DNA of 41,425 nucleotides from positions 1-41,425 of the forward strand of contig CALKEZ010000036.1 in NCBI GenBank assembly GCA_938084745.1, written 5' to 3'. Origin of the DNA: an uncultured Gammaproteobacteria bacterium. Its GTDB lineage: Bacteria; Pseudomonadota; Gammaproteobacteria; Eutrophobiales; Eutrophobiaceae. A program made the translations under genes and the position numbers. A model generated the notes under the pieces. It was not told the DNA's origin, did no database searches, and saw only the letters and a program-made list of their open reading frames with translations. Positions 7,901-17,850 of the stretch are shown piece after piece (position 1 is the first letter of the stretch; each line of letters opens with the position of its first letter).

Positions 7901-9343
7901 TTAAACGTTAGTACCGCCGACCGTAATATCATTGATCCTGATTGTGGGCTGACCAACACCGACAGGTACGGATTGCCCATCTTTGCCACAGGTGCCAATA
8001 CCTGAATCTAAGGCCATGTCATTACCCACCATCGTTACCCGGGTCAACACATCCGGACCGTTACCAATAATGGTGGCTCCTTTTATTGGTGTAGTAATCT
8101 TTCCCTTTTCTATCATGTATGCCTGACTGGCACTAAAAACAAACTTGCCATTAGTAATATCGACCTGTCCACCACCAAACTGCACGGCATAAATGCCTTT
8201 ATCAACCGAGGCGATGATCTCTTCAGGATCATGATCGCCACCTAGCATATAGGTATTGGTCATCCTTGGCATCGGTAGGTGAGCATACGACTCGCGTCGG
8301 CCATTGCCGGTAGGCGCAACACCCATCAAGCGTGCGTTATGCTTATCCTGCATATAGCCTTTTAAAATGCCACGTTCGATTAATGTTGTGGAGGATGTCG
8401 GTGTGCCTTCGTCATCAACATTTAATGAACCGCGGCGATGTTCTATTGTGCCATCATCAACCACTGTCACTTCGGGCGAAGCAACCCGTTCACCAATACG
8501 ACCGGAAAAGGCGGAGGTTTTCTTACGGTTAAAATCACCCTCCAGCCCGTGGCCAATGGCTTCATGTAGTAAGATGCCCGGCCAGCCTGAGCCCAGCACA
8601 ACCGGCATCATTCCTGCTGGTGCAGCTTCTGCATTAAGATTTATCAAGGCTTGTTCAATTGCTTCATCGACGTAAGACATCGCCATACCGTCGTTCAGGA
8701 AATATTCATAACCAAAACGACCGCCGCCACCTGATCCGCCTTTTTCAATGCGACCGTTTTCTTCGACAATAACATTAATATTGAGTCGAATAAGCGGCCT
8801 AACATCACCGCTTAGCATGCCTTCACTATTGGCAACCAGAATTGTAGATTGTGAACCGGTTAAACCGATCATGACCTGTTTAACACGCGGGTCTTTTTTG
8901 CGTGCGGCTTGATCAAGTTCTTTTAGTAAACTGATCTTGTCTTCTGTCGAAATTGATTTAAGCGGATCACTATCGCCGTAAAGTGCTGTTGGACTCGATT
9001 TGTGCCAGGCTTGTATCTGGCCGTTATCACCATGACTGGCTATAGAGCGCGCGGCCTTGGCAGCCTGTGCTAGTGCGGGTAAGACAATCTCGTCTGAATA
9101 GGCAAAACCGGTTTTTTCTCCGCTAATAGCACGTACACCAACACCTTGGTCGATATTGTAGGAGCCTTCCTTGACTATACCGTCTTCCAATACCCATGAT
9201 TCTGAATGTGAAGATTGAAAATAAAGATCGGCCTGATCAATAGAGGGCAGAATTAATTGATCCAGTGTGTTCTGGACATCACTTAATCCAAGACCACGCT
9301 TATCCAATAAAGTTGATTGTGCTAATTCCAGTAAATTACTCAT
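7901..9343 (-). CDS. tldD: Metalloprotease TldD
   Basis: This 480-residue zinc protease subunit carries the TldD signature [13 protein letters not shown], whose HExxxH supplies the metal ligands. The ring of Gly-rich segments that follows ([11 protein letters not shown] before it, [18 protein letters not shown] near the end) is typical. TldD works with TldE/PmbA to degrade unfolded peptides and, in E. coli, to process microcin B17 and CcdA. TldE is not in this window. It lies 66 nt downstream of the nitrilase-family gene on the same strand, an arrangement common in gammaproteobacteria. A link with the RiPP operon 14 kb away is conceivable but not supported by position. Confidence 0.95.
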   Translation of the reverse strand: MSNLLELAQSTLLDKRGLGLSDVQNTLDQLILPSIDQADLYFQSSHSESWVLEDGIVKEGSYNIDQGVGVRAISGEKTGFAYSDEIVLPALAQAAKAARSIASHGDNGQIQAWHKSSPTALYGDSDPLKSISTEDKISLLKELDQAARKKDPRVKQVMIGLTGSQSTILVANSEGMLSGDVRPLIRLNINVIVEENGRIEKGGSGGGGRFGYEYFLNDGMAMSYVDEAIEQALINLNAEAAPAGMMPVVLGSGWPGILLHEAIGHGLEGDFNRKKTSAFSGRIGERVASPEVTVVDDGTIEHRRGSLNVDDEGTPTSSTTLIERGILKGYMQDKHNARLMGVAPTGNGRRESYAHLPMPRMTNTYMLGGDHDPEEIIASVDKGIYAVQFGGGQVDITNGKFVFSASQAYMIEKGKITTPIKGATIIGNGPDVLTRVTMVGNDMALDSGIGTCGKDGQSVPVGVGQPTIRINDITVGGTNV

Positions 9344-9409
9344 TATTTATTTCCAGTTGTATTTAAAGTGAAACGTGAATCGCTAAATGTCGGGTTTAAC
9401 GCATCACTT

Positions 9410-10222
9410 CTAAAATTTTCGATGTTCCAGCGCGGGAAAGAGACTGCGAAGTTTCGCTTGTTTAGCAAGATCAATCGTCGCTATGGCAACACCAGGTCCA
9501 TCGTCAACGCTCGCAAGTATTGTTCCCCATGGGTCGATAATCATACTATGTCCCCATGTTTTGCGCTCATTAACATGAGTCCCACCTTGATTGGAGGCAA
9601 TAACGTAACACAAGTTCTCAATTGCTCGAGTTTTTAACAAAGACTCCCAGTGCGCTTCACCAGTCGTCGCGGTAAAGGCCGAGGGCACAGTGATAATCTG
9701 TACATGTTTATCATGCATTTTTCGATAAAGTTCGGGAAAGCGTAGGTCATAACAAACGGAAAGTCCGATATTGCCTATCTCTGTTTGTGCCACCACCAGC
9801 TCGTTGCCCGGCTCGAAGGTATTGGATTCTTTGTAGGATTCCTCATTCGTTTCATCGACCAGCACATCGAATAAATGAATTTTGTTGTAATGCGCGATAC
9901 ATTCACCCATGGGATTATAGAGCAGACTTGCCGCGAGAACTTTGTCGGCTCGACTGGATCTTAGTGGAATAGTCCCGCCCAATAACCAAATTTGGTGCTT
10001 TTGGGCCTGTTCTGATAAAAATGATTGTATCGGTCCCGAGCCGAATGTTTCTGCTATAGCCAGCCGCTCTTCATCCTGTTTTCCCATTAGTGGAAAATTT
10101 TCGGGTAACGTGACGAGTTTAGCCTGGCCAGTAGCCGCCTCGGTAATGAGGCTCTCAGCAACGTCAAGGTTTTCATTGACGGCATCAGTGGATACCATTT
10201 GTATTGCGGCAACGTTTAACAT
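9410..10222 (-). CDS. Nitrilase-superfamily amidase (Nit/YbeM-type)
   Basis: This 270-residue carbon-nitrogen hydrolase shows the Glu-Lys-Cys catalytic set: Glu in LPENFPLMG, Lys in HYNKIHLFDV and Cys in GLSVCYDLRFPELYR. The closest types are Nit1/YbeM, which hydrolyse deaminated glutathione. The exact substrate is not proven by sequence. The start is set at the ATG at 10222 because the family begins with (V)AAIQM right after it; a TTG at 10267 would add 15 residues without family support. A TATAAT hexamer ends only 6 nt upstream of this ATG, so the mRNA may be leaderless or nearly so. tldD follows directly. Confidence 0.85.
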   Translation of the reverse strand: MLNVAAIQMVSTDAVNENLDVAESLITEAATGQAKLVTLPENFPLMGKQDEERLAIAETFGSGPIQSFLSEQAQKHQIWLLGGTIPLRSSRADKVLAASLLYNPMGECIAHYNKIHLFDVLVDETNEESYKESNTFEPGNELVVAQTEIGNIGLSVCYDLRFPELYRKMHDKHVQIITVPSAFTATTGEAHWESLLKTRAIENLCYVIASNQGGTHVNERKTWGHSMIIDPWGTILASVDDGPGVAIATIDLAKQAKLRSLFPALEHRKF

Positions 10223-10225
10223 CGT

Positions 10226-10302
10226 GTGATTATACGGGACTACTGGATAATCAAACAGTTTAAACAATCCTGTATCGTTTTTAATGTATACCGTATAATC
10301 AC
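10226..10302. promoter_or_regulatory. 12-bp inverted repeat carrying divergent TATAAT boxes
   Basis: GTGATTATACGG (10226-10237) and CCGTATAATCAC (10291-10302) are exact reverse complements. Each copy contains a consensus -10 box reading outward: minus strand toward the nitrilase gene, plus strand toward alaC. The plus-strand box is 10294-10299, placing a start near 10306, ahead of the GTG at 10332. No good -35 element is visible for either, so an activator may help. Confidence 0.45.
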
Positions 10303-10331
10303 CCGCTTTTTTATAGCTTTAAGGTCAGAAA

Positions 10332-11531
10332 GTGAACGAAGATTTTGCACGAATAAACCGATTACCCCCCTACGTATTCAATATCGTCAATGAATTGAAG
10401 ATGGCTGCACGACATCGTGGTGAGGATATTATTGATTTTGGGATGGGTAATCCGGATCAACCGACACCAAAACATATTGTTGAAAAGCTGGTCGAGGCCT
10501 CGCAGCGCGATAATACGCACGGCTATTCAATTTCGCGTGGTATCCCGCGTTTACGTGCCGCGATCTGTAACTGGTACAAGTCGCGTTACGATGTTGACCT
10601 GGATCCGGAGTCTGAAGCGATTGTTACGCTGGGTTCAAAAGAAGGTCTGGCACATTTGGCCATGGCCATTGTCGATAGGGGTGACGCGGTACTGGTACCC
10701 AATCCGGCTTATCCCATACATCCCTATGGTTTTGTCCTTGCTGGCGCTGACGTCCGTCATGTGCCGATCGGTCCAGGCATTGATTTCTTTGAAGAATTAC
10801 AAAAATCAATAAGAGATTGCTGGCCCAAGCCTAAGGCGTTACTCATCAATTTCCCTAGCAATCCGACAACACAATGCGTTGATCTGGAATTTTTTAGCAA
10901 GATTATTGAAATAGCCAAGGAACATCAGATTTGGGTGATTCAGGATCTGGCCTATGCCGATATTGTCTTTGATGGTTATACCGCGCCCTCGATACTGCAG
11001 GTTCCGGGCGCTAAAGACATTGCCGTTGAATTCTTCTCCATGTCCAAGAGTTATAATATGCCCGGTTGGCGTGTGGGTTTTATGGTAGGTAATCCAACCC
11101 TGGTCAAGGCATTAACCCGGATTAAATCGTATCTGGATTACGGCACTTTTACCCCGATCCAGATAGCGGCAATTACAGCACTCGAAGAAGATCAGCAATG
11201 TGTTGCCGAGATTCGCGATATGTATCGTAACCGACGTGATGTGTTATGCGATGGTTTGAATTCGATTGGTTGGGAAGTGGAAAGGCCACAGGGCACGATG
11301 TTTGTCTGGGCGCCTATACCGGAGCAATTCAAGGCGATGGGTTCTCTCGAATTCTCGAAAAAATTATTATTGGATGCAAAAGTCGCTGCATCACCCGGTA
11401 TTGGGTTTGGTACTTATGGTGATCAGTTTGTCAGGTTTGCCCTGATTGAAAATGAACACCGTTCACGCCAGGCAATACGCTCAATTCGCGGAATGTTGAG
11501 AGAAGAAAATCCACAAGTCATCGCAAAATGA
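10332..11531 (+). CDS. alaC: Alanine-synthesising transaminase AlaC
   Basis: This 399-residue fold-type I aminotransferase makes alanine from pyruvate and glutamate. It matches AlaC/YfdZ in the opening [19 protein letters not shown] and [12 protein letters not shown]. The PLP-binding lysine is K239 in [15 protein letters not shown], and NFPSNPTT is the usual Asn motif. The start is a GTG preceded by AAGG 7 nt upstream. hom and thrC follow on the same strand, a conserved gammaproteobacterial order that links amino acid biosynthesis genes. Another aspartate-family aminotransferase specificity is possible, but length and context favour AlaC. Confidence 0.9.
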   Translation: MNEDFARINRLPPYVFNIVNELKMAARHRGEDIIDFGMGNPDQPTPKHIVEKLVEASQRDNTHGYSISRGIPRLRAAICNWYKSRYDVDLDPESEAIVTLGSKEGLAHLAMAIVDRGDAVLVPNPAYPIHPYGFVLAGADVRHVPIGPGIDFFEELQKSIRDCWPKPKALLINFPSNPTTQCVDLEFFSKIIEIAKEHQIWVIQDLAYADIVFDGYTAPSILQVPGAKDIAVEFFSMSKSYNMPGWRVGFMVGNPTLVKALTRIKSYLDYGTFTPIQIAAITALEEDQQCVAEIRDMYRNRRDVLCDGLNSIGWEVERPQGTMFVWAPIPEQFKAMGSLEFSKKLLLDAKVAASPGIGFGTYGDQFVRFALIENEHRSRQAIRSIRGMLREENPQVIAK

Positions 11532-11602
11532 AGTGTAACAGACGAAGAAAAGATTGATTAACGTTTAATCTATTTAAGAATTAATATTATCTGGAGTTAA
11601 TT

Positions 11603-12916
11603 TTGGAACCAGTAAAGATTGGATTATTAGGCCTGGGCACTGTTGGCGGTGGTACGGTCAGCGTTTTAACACGTAACTCGGATGAAATTGCGCGCCGTGC
11701 CGGGCGTGGTATCCGTATCACGCACGCTGCCGCCAGAAATTACAATCCTGATTTAATTAACGGTCTGGATCAAATCGACACGATTTCTGATGATGCTTTT
11801 GCTGTCGTTAACGATCCCGATGTTGAAATTATCATTGAATTAATTGGCGGTTATTCGCCAGCGAAAGAGCTTGTTTTGCAAGCAATCGCCAATGGCAAAC
11901 ATGTTGTCACTGCAAATAAAGCCTTGATTGCAATACACGGTAACGAGATCTTTGCCGCAGCCCAGGCAAAAGGCGTGACAGTTGCTTTTGAAGCTGGCGT
12001 TGCCGGTGGCATACCTATTATCAAGGCCGTTCGTGAAGGTTTGGCAGCAAATCAGATCGAATGGATAGCCGGAATTATTAATGGTACGGGTAATTATATC
12101 CTGACCGAGATGCGTGATAAGGGCAGAGACTTCGATGAAGTATTAAAAGAAGCACAGGCGCTGGGATATGCCGAAGCCGACCCTACGTTTGATGTGGAAG
12201 GTATTGATGCCGCGCATAAGCTAACCATACTGGGTTCAATTGCGTTTGGCATGCCGTTACAATTCGACAAGACCTACACCGAAGGAATAGCAAAAATAGA
12301 ACAGCAGGATGTTTTGTATGCGGCTGAGTTGGGATATCGAATTAAACACCTGGGTATTACGCGAAAAATAAACGGTGGTGTTGAACAACGCGTTCATCCG
12401 ACATTGATTCCAGAACGTCGTTTGATTGCCAATGTGGATGGCGTGATGAATGCCGTGCTGGTGATGAGTGACGCCGTAGGACCCACCTTATATTATGGTG
12501 CAGGTGCTGGTTCAGAACCGACGGCCTCTGCAGTGGTTGCCGATGTGGTTGATGTGGTGCGTGCATTGACGACCGATCCTGAAAATCGGGTACCGCATCT
12601 TGCCTTTCAACCTGGTGCATTGTCCGACATTAAAATATTGCCGATGGAAGAAACCGTCACCGCTTACTACCTGCGCATGAATGCGATAGACAAGCCGGGT
12701 GTGTTAGCTGATGTTACCCAAATACTGGGTGACTCCGGGATCAGTATAGAGGCTATCTTGCAAAAAGAACCTGTACCTGATGCCATACATGTACCGATTA
12801 TTTTTCTGACACAACGAATTAAAGAAAAAAATATGAATGATGCGATTGCCAGGATAGAGCAACTTGATGCAATTGATGGTGAAGTAATGCGCATTCGTAT
12901 GGAAACACTGGGATAA
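11603..12916 (+). CDS. hom: Homoserine dehydrogenase
   Basis: This 437-residue monofunctional enzyme reduces aspartate semialdehyde to homoserine in threonine and methionine synthesis. The nucleotide-binding GLLGLGTVGGG lies at residues 7-17, ANKALIA and the catalytic-domain signature (GIINGTGNYILTEM, AEADPTFDVEGIDAAHKL) follow, and a C-terminal ACT domain (about 350-430) suggests threonine feedback. The start is a TTG at 11603 with GGAG about 8 nt upstream. No aspartokinase domain is fused. It is 71 nt after alaC and 8 nt before thrC. Confidence 0.96.
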   Translation: MEPVKIGLLGLGTVGGGTVSVLTRNSDEIARRAGRGIRITHAAARNYNPDLINGLDQIDTISDDAFAVVNDPDVEIIIELIGGYSPAKELVLQAIANGKHVVTANKALIAIHGNEIFAAAQAKGVTVAFEAGVAGGIPIIKAVREGLAANQIEWIAGIINGTGNYILTEMRDKGRDFDEVLKEAQALGYAEADPTFDVEGIDAAHKLTILGSIAFGMPLQFDKTYTEGIAKIEQQDVLYAAELGYRIKHLGITRKINGGVEQRVHPTLIPERRLIANVDGVMNAVLVMSDAVGPTLYYGAGAGSEPTASAVVADVVDVVRALTTDPENRVPHLAFQPGALSDIKILPMEETVTAYYLRMNAIDKPGVLADVTQILGDSGISIEAILQKEPVPDAIHVPIIFLTQRIKEKNMNDAIARIEQLDAIDGEVMRIRMETLG

Positions 12917-12924
12917 AATATCAA

Positions 12925-14067
12925 ATGACTTTTCGTAAACGTTATACTGGATTAATTGACCATTATCGTGACCGTCTGCCGGTACATGATGACACTCGTA
13001 TTATCAGTCTTGGTGAAGGTAATACCCCACTCATTAAATTGCATAACATTCCTGACATGCTGGATAAAGATGTCGATATTTATGTCAAGTATGAAGGCTT
13101 AAACCCGACCGGCTCTTTTAAAGATCGTGGCATGACGATGGCCGTTACCAAGGCGGTTGAAGAAGGTTCAAAAGCGATTATCTGTGCCTCGACCGGGAAC
13201 ACGTCTGCGTCAGCCGCCGCCTATGCCGCACGTGCAGGCATAACCGCTTTTGTCTTGATTCCTGATGGCAAGATAGCACAGGGCAAGCTGGCACAAGCAA
13301 TGATGGAAGGTGCCGTGGTACTTCAGGTTAAAGGTAATTTTGATGTCGGTATGCGACTCGTAAAAGAAGTGGCTGAACATGCGCCTGTAACGATCGTTAA
13401 TTCCATTAACCCGTATCGATTGCAAGGTCAAAAGACTGCCGCGTTTGAAATTATTGAAGAACTTGGGCGTGCCCCGGATTTTCACTGTTTACCGGTGGGT
13501 AATGCAGGCAATATCACCGCACACTGGATTGGTTATAGTGAATATGCCTGTGCTGATGGCGAAAAAGTCACAGAAGCCTGTGCTTATTGTAATGGCGTCT
13601 GTCGTTTTGCCGGCGGCTCAATTGTCGGTGCTCGTCCAAAAATGGTGGGTTACCAGGCGAGCGGCTCAGCACCTTTCATGCGCGGTGAGATGGTCGATAA
13701 CCCGGAGACTGTCGCGACTGCTATCAGGATTGGACATCCCCAATCATGGGATTATGCCTGGAAGGTTCATGAAGAATCAGGCGGTTGGTTCGATGAATGT
13801 ACGGATGAGGAAATATTGGCTGCACAAAAACTGCTTGCAGAAAAAGAAGGTATTTTTTGTGAACCGGCATCAGCCGCGTCCTTAGCCGGAGCCATGCGCG
13901 ATGTGAATTCAGGTAAAATTCCGGAAAACAGTTGCATCGTCTGTACCTTAACCGGACATGGGCTTAAAGATCCGGATACCGCGATCAAGCAAAGTACCCG
14001 TGCGGTGATTACCATTGATGCCAAGATGGAACAGGTTAAGACGGCGATACTGGATAATATGGAGTGA
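12925..14067 (+). CDS. thrC: Threonine synthase
   Basis: This 380-residue PLP enzyme converts O-phosphohomoserine to threonine. The PLP lysine is K66 in NPTGSFKDRGM, and the phosphate-binding LPVGNAGNITAHW and the serine-binding ASTGNTSASAAAYAARAG are both present. The length matches the short, monomer-type ThrC found with hom in many proteobacteria rather than the longer E. coli form. It lies 8 nt after hom, so the two are surely co-transcribed. Confidence 0.96.
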   Translation: MTFRKRYTGLIDHYRDRLPVHDDTRIISLGEGNTPLIKLHNIPDMLDKDVDIYVKYEGLNPTGSFKDRGMTMAVTKAVEEGSKAIICASTGNTSASAAAYAARAGITAFVLIPDGKIAQGKLAQAMMEGAVVLQVKGNFDVGMRLVKEVAEHAPVTIVNSINPYRLQGQKTAAFEIIEELGRAPDFHCLPVGNAGNITAHWIGYSEYACADGEKVTEACAYCNGVCRFAGGSIVGARPKMVGYQASGSAPFMRGEMVDNPETVATAIRIGHPQSWDYAWKVHEESGGWFDECTDEEILAAQKLLAEKEGIFCEPASAASLAGAMRDVNSGKIPENSCIVCTLTGHGLKDPDTAIKQSTRAVITIDAKMEQVKTAILDNME

Positions 14068-14268
14068 GGCGAAATATCGTTCGCTATTGTTTGAGAGTAG
14101 GAAACAGACCTTTCCAATAATTATGTACAAGTAGTTGTCCTGCTCTGTCATTATTTTGCCTTAGCCATAGTGCTATCGGGCGAAGCGACTTAGCCAAGTG
14201 TGAAGGATAATAAAATTTAATTAAATTGATGCGTTTAACTTTCCACTTACCATGTTCCTCGTTACCTG

Positions 14269-15285
14269 ATGCGTAACTTAACGGTCTTCATTCCGGGCTT
14301 GTTTGGTCCTGATATTACAATTCACCCGGATGACTTACCCAGTTTGCCTGCTTTAAACTGGATACTGAGCAGAGGGGAGTATGCAACATTAAAATCAACA
14401 TCAGCCAGCGATAGCCTTTGTGAATTATTCGGTTTGTCAGCCGCATCGAATGACCATCCTGTCGCCGCAATATCGCGTTTAACAGATGATATCCAACATC
14501 CGGAAGGTCTCTGGTTACGTGCCGATCCGGTACATGTGAGAGCTGACCGCGATGGCTTGATATTGATCGATAGTAATCAATTCTCCATTACCCAACATGA
14601 CGCTCTCGCGCTGGCAGCGGAGATTAATGTTGTTTTAAAATCCTATGAGTTTGAACTCGAAGTACCGGTGCCGACACGTTGGTATTTGAGAATAAAGGAC
14701 GAACTCAAAATAAGAACGACACCGGTGGATGCGATTGTTGGTCGAGATATTTTGCCCTTTATGCCAATGGGCGATGACCGTATTAACCTGATCCAGATGT
14801 TGAACAATATCCAGATGATTCTGCATGATGCCGACATCAATAAAAAACGTGAGCAGGAAAAAAAACTGGCCATTAACAGTTTGTGGTTTTGGGGCTATGG
14901 AAAGTTACCGAAGATAATTGATCGGCAGTGGTCATTTGTCGTCAGTGATGAGATGCTGGCGAAGGGACTGGCTATGGTCGCTGCCACGCCGTTCACGGAA
15001 TTACCGGCTGCTTATTCGGACATTAATAACACAGAGGCCAGTTATAATGGCTTAATCGTCATTAATTCATGTCAAAAATTCAGCCATTACCACGACCTTG
15101 AGGGCTGGCTTGAAGCATTGATGTTTTATGAAAAAAACTGGTTTGAACCTTTGGTGAAAGCATTAAAAAGAGGTGAACTGGATCAGTTACATATAAAAAC
15201 GGAAATAAATTCTATCAGTCTTGATAAGCGTTCTCGCTACAGGTTCTGGAAAAACACCAAAAGTATACATACCTGCAAGAATTGA
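14269..15285 (+). CDS. RpfE-like protein (cofactor-independent phosphoglycerate mutase-like)
   Basis: This 338-residue cytosolic protein opens with MRNLTVFIPGLFGPDIT and resembles the RpfE group encoded beside recJ in Xanthomonas and many gammaproteobacteria. Databases often name these proteins as phosphoglycerate mutase-like because of distant alkaline-phosphatase-superfamily similarity. I see no complete metal site in this copy, so an enzymatic role is unproven. Its stop is 8 nt before the recJ GTG, indicating co-transcription. The 200 bases before it (14068-14268) hold no gene that I can see. Confidence 0.65.
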   Translation: MRNLTVFIPGLFGPDITIHPDDLPSLPALNWILSRGEYATLKSTSASDSLCELFGLSAASNDHPVAAISRLTDDIQHPEGLWLRADPVHVRADRDGLILIDSNQFSITQHDALALAAEINVVLKSYEFELEVPVPTRWYLRIKDELKIRTTPVDAIVGRDILPFMPMGDDRINLIQMLNNIQMILHDADINKKREQEKKLAINSLWFWGYGKLPKIIDRQWSFVVSDEMLAKGLAMVAATPFTELPAAYSDINNTEASYNGLIVINSCQKFSHYHDLEGWLEALMFYEKNWFEPLVKALKRGELDQLHIKTEINSISLDKRSRYRFWKNTKSIHTCKN

Positions 15286-15292
15286 TGATGTT

Positions 15293-17023
15293 GTGAAAAC
15301 TAAAAAAATAATTCGTCGTCATGTACCTGCTGCAATCAATTTACCTGATTCTATTCACCCGGTATTGAAACGGGTTTATGCCGCCCGCAATATACAGACA
15401 AGTGCTGATCTGGATTATTCACTTTCGACTTTATTGCCTTATGACGCACTCACCGGTATTGATAGTGCTGTAAACCTGTTGCAAGCAGCATTAACTGAAA
15501 AGTCACGCATATTGATCGTTGCTGATTTTGATGCTGATGGTGCGACCAGTTGCGCCCTTGCTATACGCGGATTAACGTTGATGGGTGCTGAAGATATTGT
15601 TTATGTTGTGCCTAACCGGTTTGAATACGGTTATGGATTAACCCCCGAGATCGTAGATGTAGCACTGGAATATGATCCCGATTTATTGATCACAGTCGAT
15701 AACGGCATTTCAAGTGTCGCCGGCGTTAAACGTGCGCGTGACAATGGCGTAAAAGTATTAATCACCGACCATCACTTACCGGGTAATGAATTACCCGACG
15801 CTGATGCGATTGTTAATCCACAGTTGCCAGGTGATAAATTCGCCAGTAAAAACCTGGCGGGTGTTGGTGTGGTCTTTTATATCTTGCTGGCATTGCGTGC
15901 CAGATTAAGAGAACAGGGCTGGTTTGATAAGCACAATATAGCCTGTCCCAATCTGGCGCAATTATTAGACATAGTCGCACTCGGAACGGTTGCCGATGTT
16001 GTTCCTTTGGATAAGAACAACCGGATCATGGTCGCACACGGTTTAAAACTGATCAGACAAAACAAATCGATTGCCGGTATCTCGGCGATACTGGATTTGG
16101 CGGGGCGTTCCATACCCTCCTTGTCTGCCAGCGACCTTGGTTTTTCTATAGCGCCACGCTTAAATGCGGCGGGTCGTTTAACCGACATGTCTTTAGGCAT
16201 TGAATGTTTATTAACCGACGACGTTCACGCGGCAACAGCGATGGCACGACAACTGGATAAGCTGAATAAAGAGCGCCGCCAAATTCAGGATGATATGCAC
16301 GAGGAAGCCACGCTTGAATTACATGACTACCTGGAGAAATCATCCGGCGAAATTGCAGAAGGTATTTGCCTGTTCAATCAGGACTGGCATCAGGGTGTTA
16401 TTGGTATACTTGCCGCAAAAGTAAAAGAAACGTTTAATCGACCGGTCATCGCTTTCGCAAAAGACAGCGAGGGCATTATTAAAGGTTCAGCGCGTTCCAT
16501 ACACGGATTACATATTCGTGATTTACTGGAAGACATCACCCGACTCAATCCGGATTTGATTCTTACTTTTGGCGGTCATGCGATGGCAGCAGGCTTGACC
16601 ATAAAAGAATCGCAATTTGAATTATTTACTGAAAAATTTAATGATGTACTGAAGCAACATATTTCTCTCGCGGATATGCAGGATCAGTGTTTAACCGATG
16701 GTGAATTGTCCAGCAAAGATCTGACTATGCAATTAGCCCGCGATATTCAACTTGCCGGACCCTGGGGGCAGTTATTTCCCGAACCGGTATTTGAAGGTGA
16801 GTTTAAAGTCATCGAAAAACGTATCGTCGGCAGTCATCATTTAAAACTCAGGCTGCAAACTAAAGACAGTAGCAAGGCGCTGGATGCTATTGCATTTAAC
16901 CATACTGATGAAGACTGGCCGGAGTCTGTCTCGCAAATTCAGGTCGCCTATACGTTATCAATTAACGAATATCAAAATCGACAAACATTACAATTGCTTA
17001 TTAATCATATAACACCAGTCTAG
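15293..17023 (+). CDS. recJ: Single-stranded-DNA-specific exonuclease RecJ
   Basis: This 576-residue 5'-3' exonuclease acts in recombination and mismatch repair. The DHH-family motifs are intact: DFDADG at 78-83, VDNG near 136, TDHH at 158-161 and the DHHA1 motif GGHAMAAG in the C-terminal half. The start is the GTG at 15293, which gives the length of E. coli RecJ (577). A TTG at 15221 in the same frame lies inside the previous gene and adds 24 unrelated residues, so it is rejected. A C-terminal OB-like segment closes the protein. Confidence 0.95.
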   Translation: MKTKKIIRRHVPAAINLPDSIHPVLKRVYAARNIQTSADLDYSLSTLLPYDALTGIDSAVNLLQAALTEKSRILIVADFDADGATSCALAIRGLTLMGAEDIVYVVPNRFEYGYGLTPEIVDVALEYDPDLLITVDNGISSVAGVKRARDNGVKVLITDHHLPGNELPDADAIVNPQLPGDKFASKNLAGVGVVFYILLALRARLREQGWFDKHNIACPNLAQLLDIVALGTVADVVPLDKNNRIMVAHGLKLIRQNKSIAGISAILDLAGRSIPSLSASDLGFSIAPRLNAAGRLTDMSLGIECLLTDDVHAATAMARQLDKLNKERRQIQDDMHEEATLELHDYLEKSSGEIAEGICLFNQDWHQGVIGILAAKVKETFNRPVIAFAKDSEGIIKGSARSIHGLHIRDLLEDITRLNPDLILTFGGHAMAAGLTIKESQFELFTEKFNDVLKQHISLADMQDQCLTDGELSSKDLTMQLARDIQLAGPWGQLFPEPVFEGEFKVIEKRIVGSHHLKLRLQTKDSSKALDAIAFNHTDEDWPESVSQIQVAYTLSINEYQNRQTLQLLINHITPV

Positions 17024-17063
17024 TCTGTCAGTCTCGCTCTCATCCGATATAAAAACAGCGGAT

Positions 17064-17315
17064 GTGATAGCTAAAGCCGAGGAATCAGTTAAGGAAGCAA
17101 GCCCATTCAGGTTTAGCATGACATTTAAAATTGCCTTGCTACTGAGTACTATGGTCATCCTAACAACGTCAGAAAGTGAAATTGATATCGTTAAAAGTTA
17201 TTCCTTAAACGCCAATTGTTATATCTCTAAATCGGTTGATTTTGATCAGTTTGTTAACGTCGTTAAATCGATAGAACATTTCTGGTTTACAATTGTCAGT
17301 CTTCCCGAATCTTGA
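17064..17315 (+). pseudogene. Fragment of a response-regulator receiver domain (copy A)
   Basis: The frame can start at a GTG and runs 83 codons, but only its second half looks like protein of a known family. MVILTTSESEIDIVK, then ANCYISKSVDFDQF and VVKSIEHFWFTIVSLP match the last two strands and helices of Rcp1-type stand-alone receivers. The conserved lysine is in ISKSV. The N-terminal acidic pocket and phospho-Asp are missing. It is followed by another copy of the same segment (17346-17486). Confidence 0.6.
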
Positions 17316-17345
17316 TAATCGATAGACCTTATAAATTGATGACGG

Positions 17346-17486
17346 TTTCGAATTGAAGCTATTAGCTATAGCTACGAAAAATTTACGAATGGCTTCATTA
17401 CCACGCCTATGGAACATGACAAGTTTTGGGACGTTATCAAGTCTATCGAGCATTTTTGGTCAAATAGCGTAAAACACCCTAATTAG
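17346..17486 (+). pseudogene. Fragment of a response-regulator receiver domain (copy B)
   Basis: An open stretch without a start codon encodes EAISYSYEKFTNGFITTPME followed by HDKFWDVIKSIEHFW and SNSVKHPN before a TAG. This aligns residue by residue with the end of copy A: same spacing, same SIEHFW, with the conserved Lys replaced by Thr. The two copies use different codons for the shared residues, so the duplication is not recent. Confidence 0.55.
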
Positions 17487-17545
17487 TTACTCTTCTCTCA
17501 GCCTGACGAATCATTCAAATTCAGGATAAATCATTCTTTAACCCA

Positions 17546-17561
17546 TACCCCAAATGGGGTA
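17546..17561. promoter_or_regulatory. 16-bp dyad resembling a NarL-type 7-2-7 site
   Basis: TACCCCA, two bases, TGGGGTA forms a perfect dyad. It agrees with the NarL/FixJ-type response-regulator pattern TACYYMT-N2-AKRRGTA at all but the innermost base of each arm. It lies about 150 nt upstream of the truncated receiver gene and 290 nt upstream of the REC-GGDEF-EAL gene. Confidence 0.35.
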
Positions 17562-17707
17562 AATGTGTCTAATTACTTCAAAAGATTAAAGTTTTCTGTT
17601 GATCTTGCCGTTAACTGTATCATGCGTCATATTCTTTTAAGTTATTGATTAATAGGATTAAAAAATAATTTTCTTGTTTATACGATAACAAATAAAAGGA
17701 CATTTAA

Positions 17708-17833
17708 ATGTTAAGGCAAAAATCCAAGCAAACCCTGCTCATCGAGGATAATTCGGGCGGGGTTAATCTGGTTCAATTGATGCTAATGACGCATGAAAAT
17801 GCGGGCTTTGAACTACATCCTGATACGGTGTAG
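17708..17833 (+). pseudogene. Truncated receiver-domain gene (N-terminal 41 aa)
   Basis: A short frame with a good ribosome binding site (AAAGGA, then ATG) encodes 41 residues. KQTLLIEDNSGGVNLVQLML matches the first strand and helix of a CheY-type receiver, including the acidic pair ED. The frame stops before the phospho-Asp. It ends 17 nt before the intact REC-GGDEF-EAL gene, whose own start (INLLVIEDNPGDARLV) is similar. It is probably a remnant. A leader-peptide role for the downstream gene is a weaker alternative. Confidence 0.6.
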
Positions 17834-17850
17834 AGATAAGAAATTACGTC

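Noticed and set aside
7901..9343. TldD as the maturation protease of the RiPP operon
   Set aside because: It is 14 kb away, beside its usual nitrilase neighbour, and TldD is a housekeeping gene in this lineage.
15221..15292. N-terminal extension of RecJ from a TTG
   Set aside because: It lies inside the RpfE-like gene and adds residues not found in RecJ; the GTG at 15293 gives the normal length.
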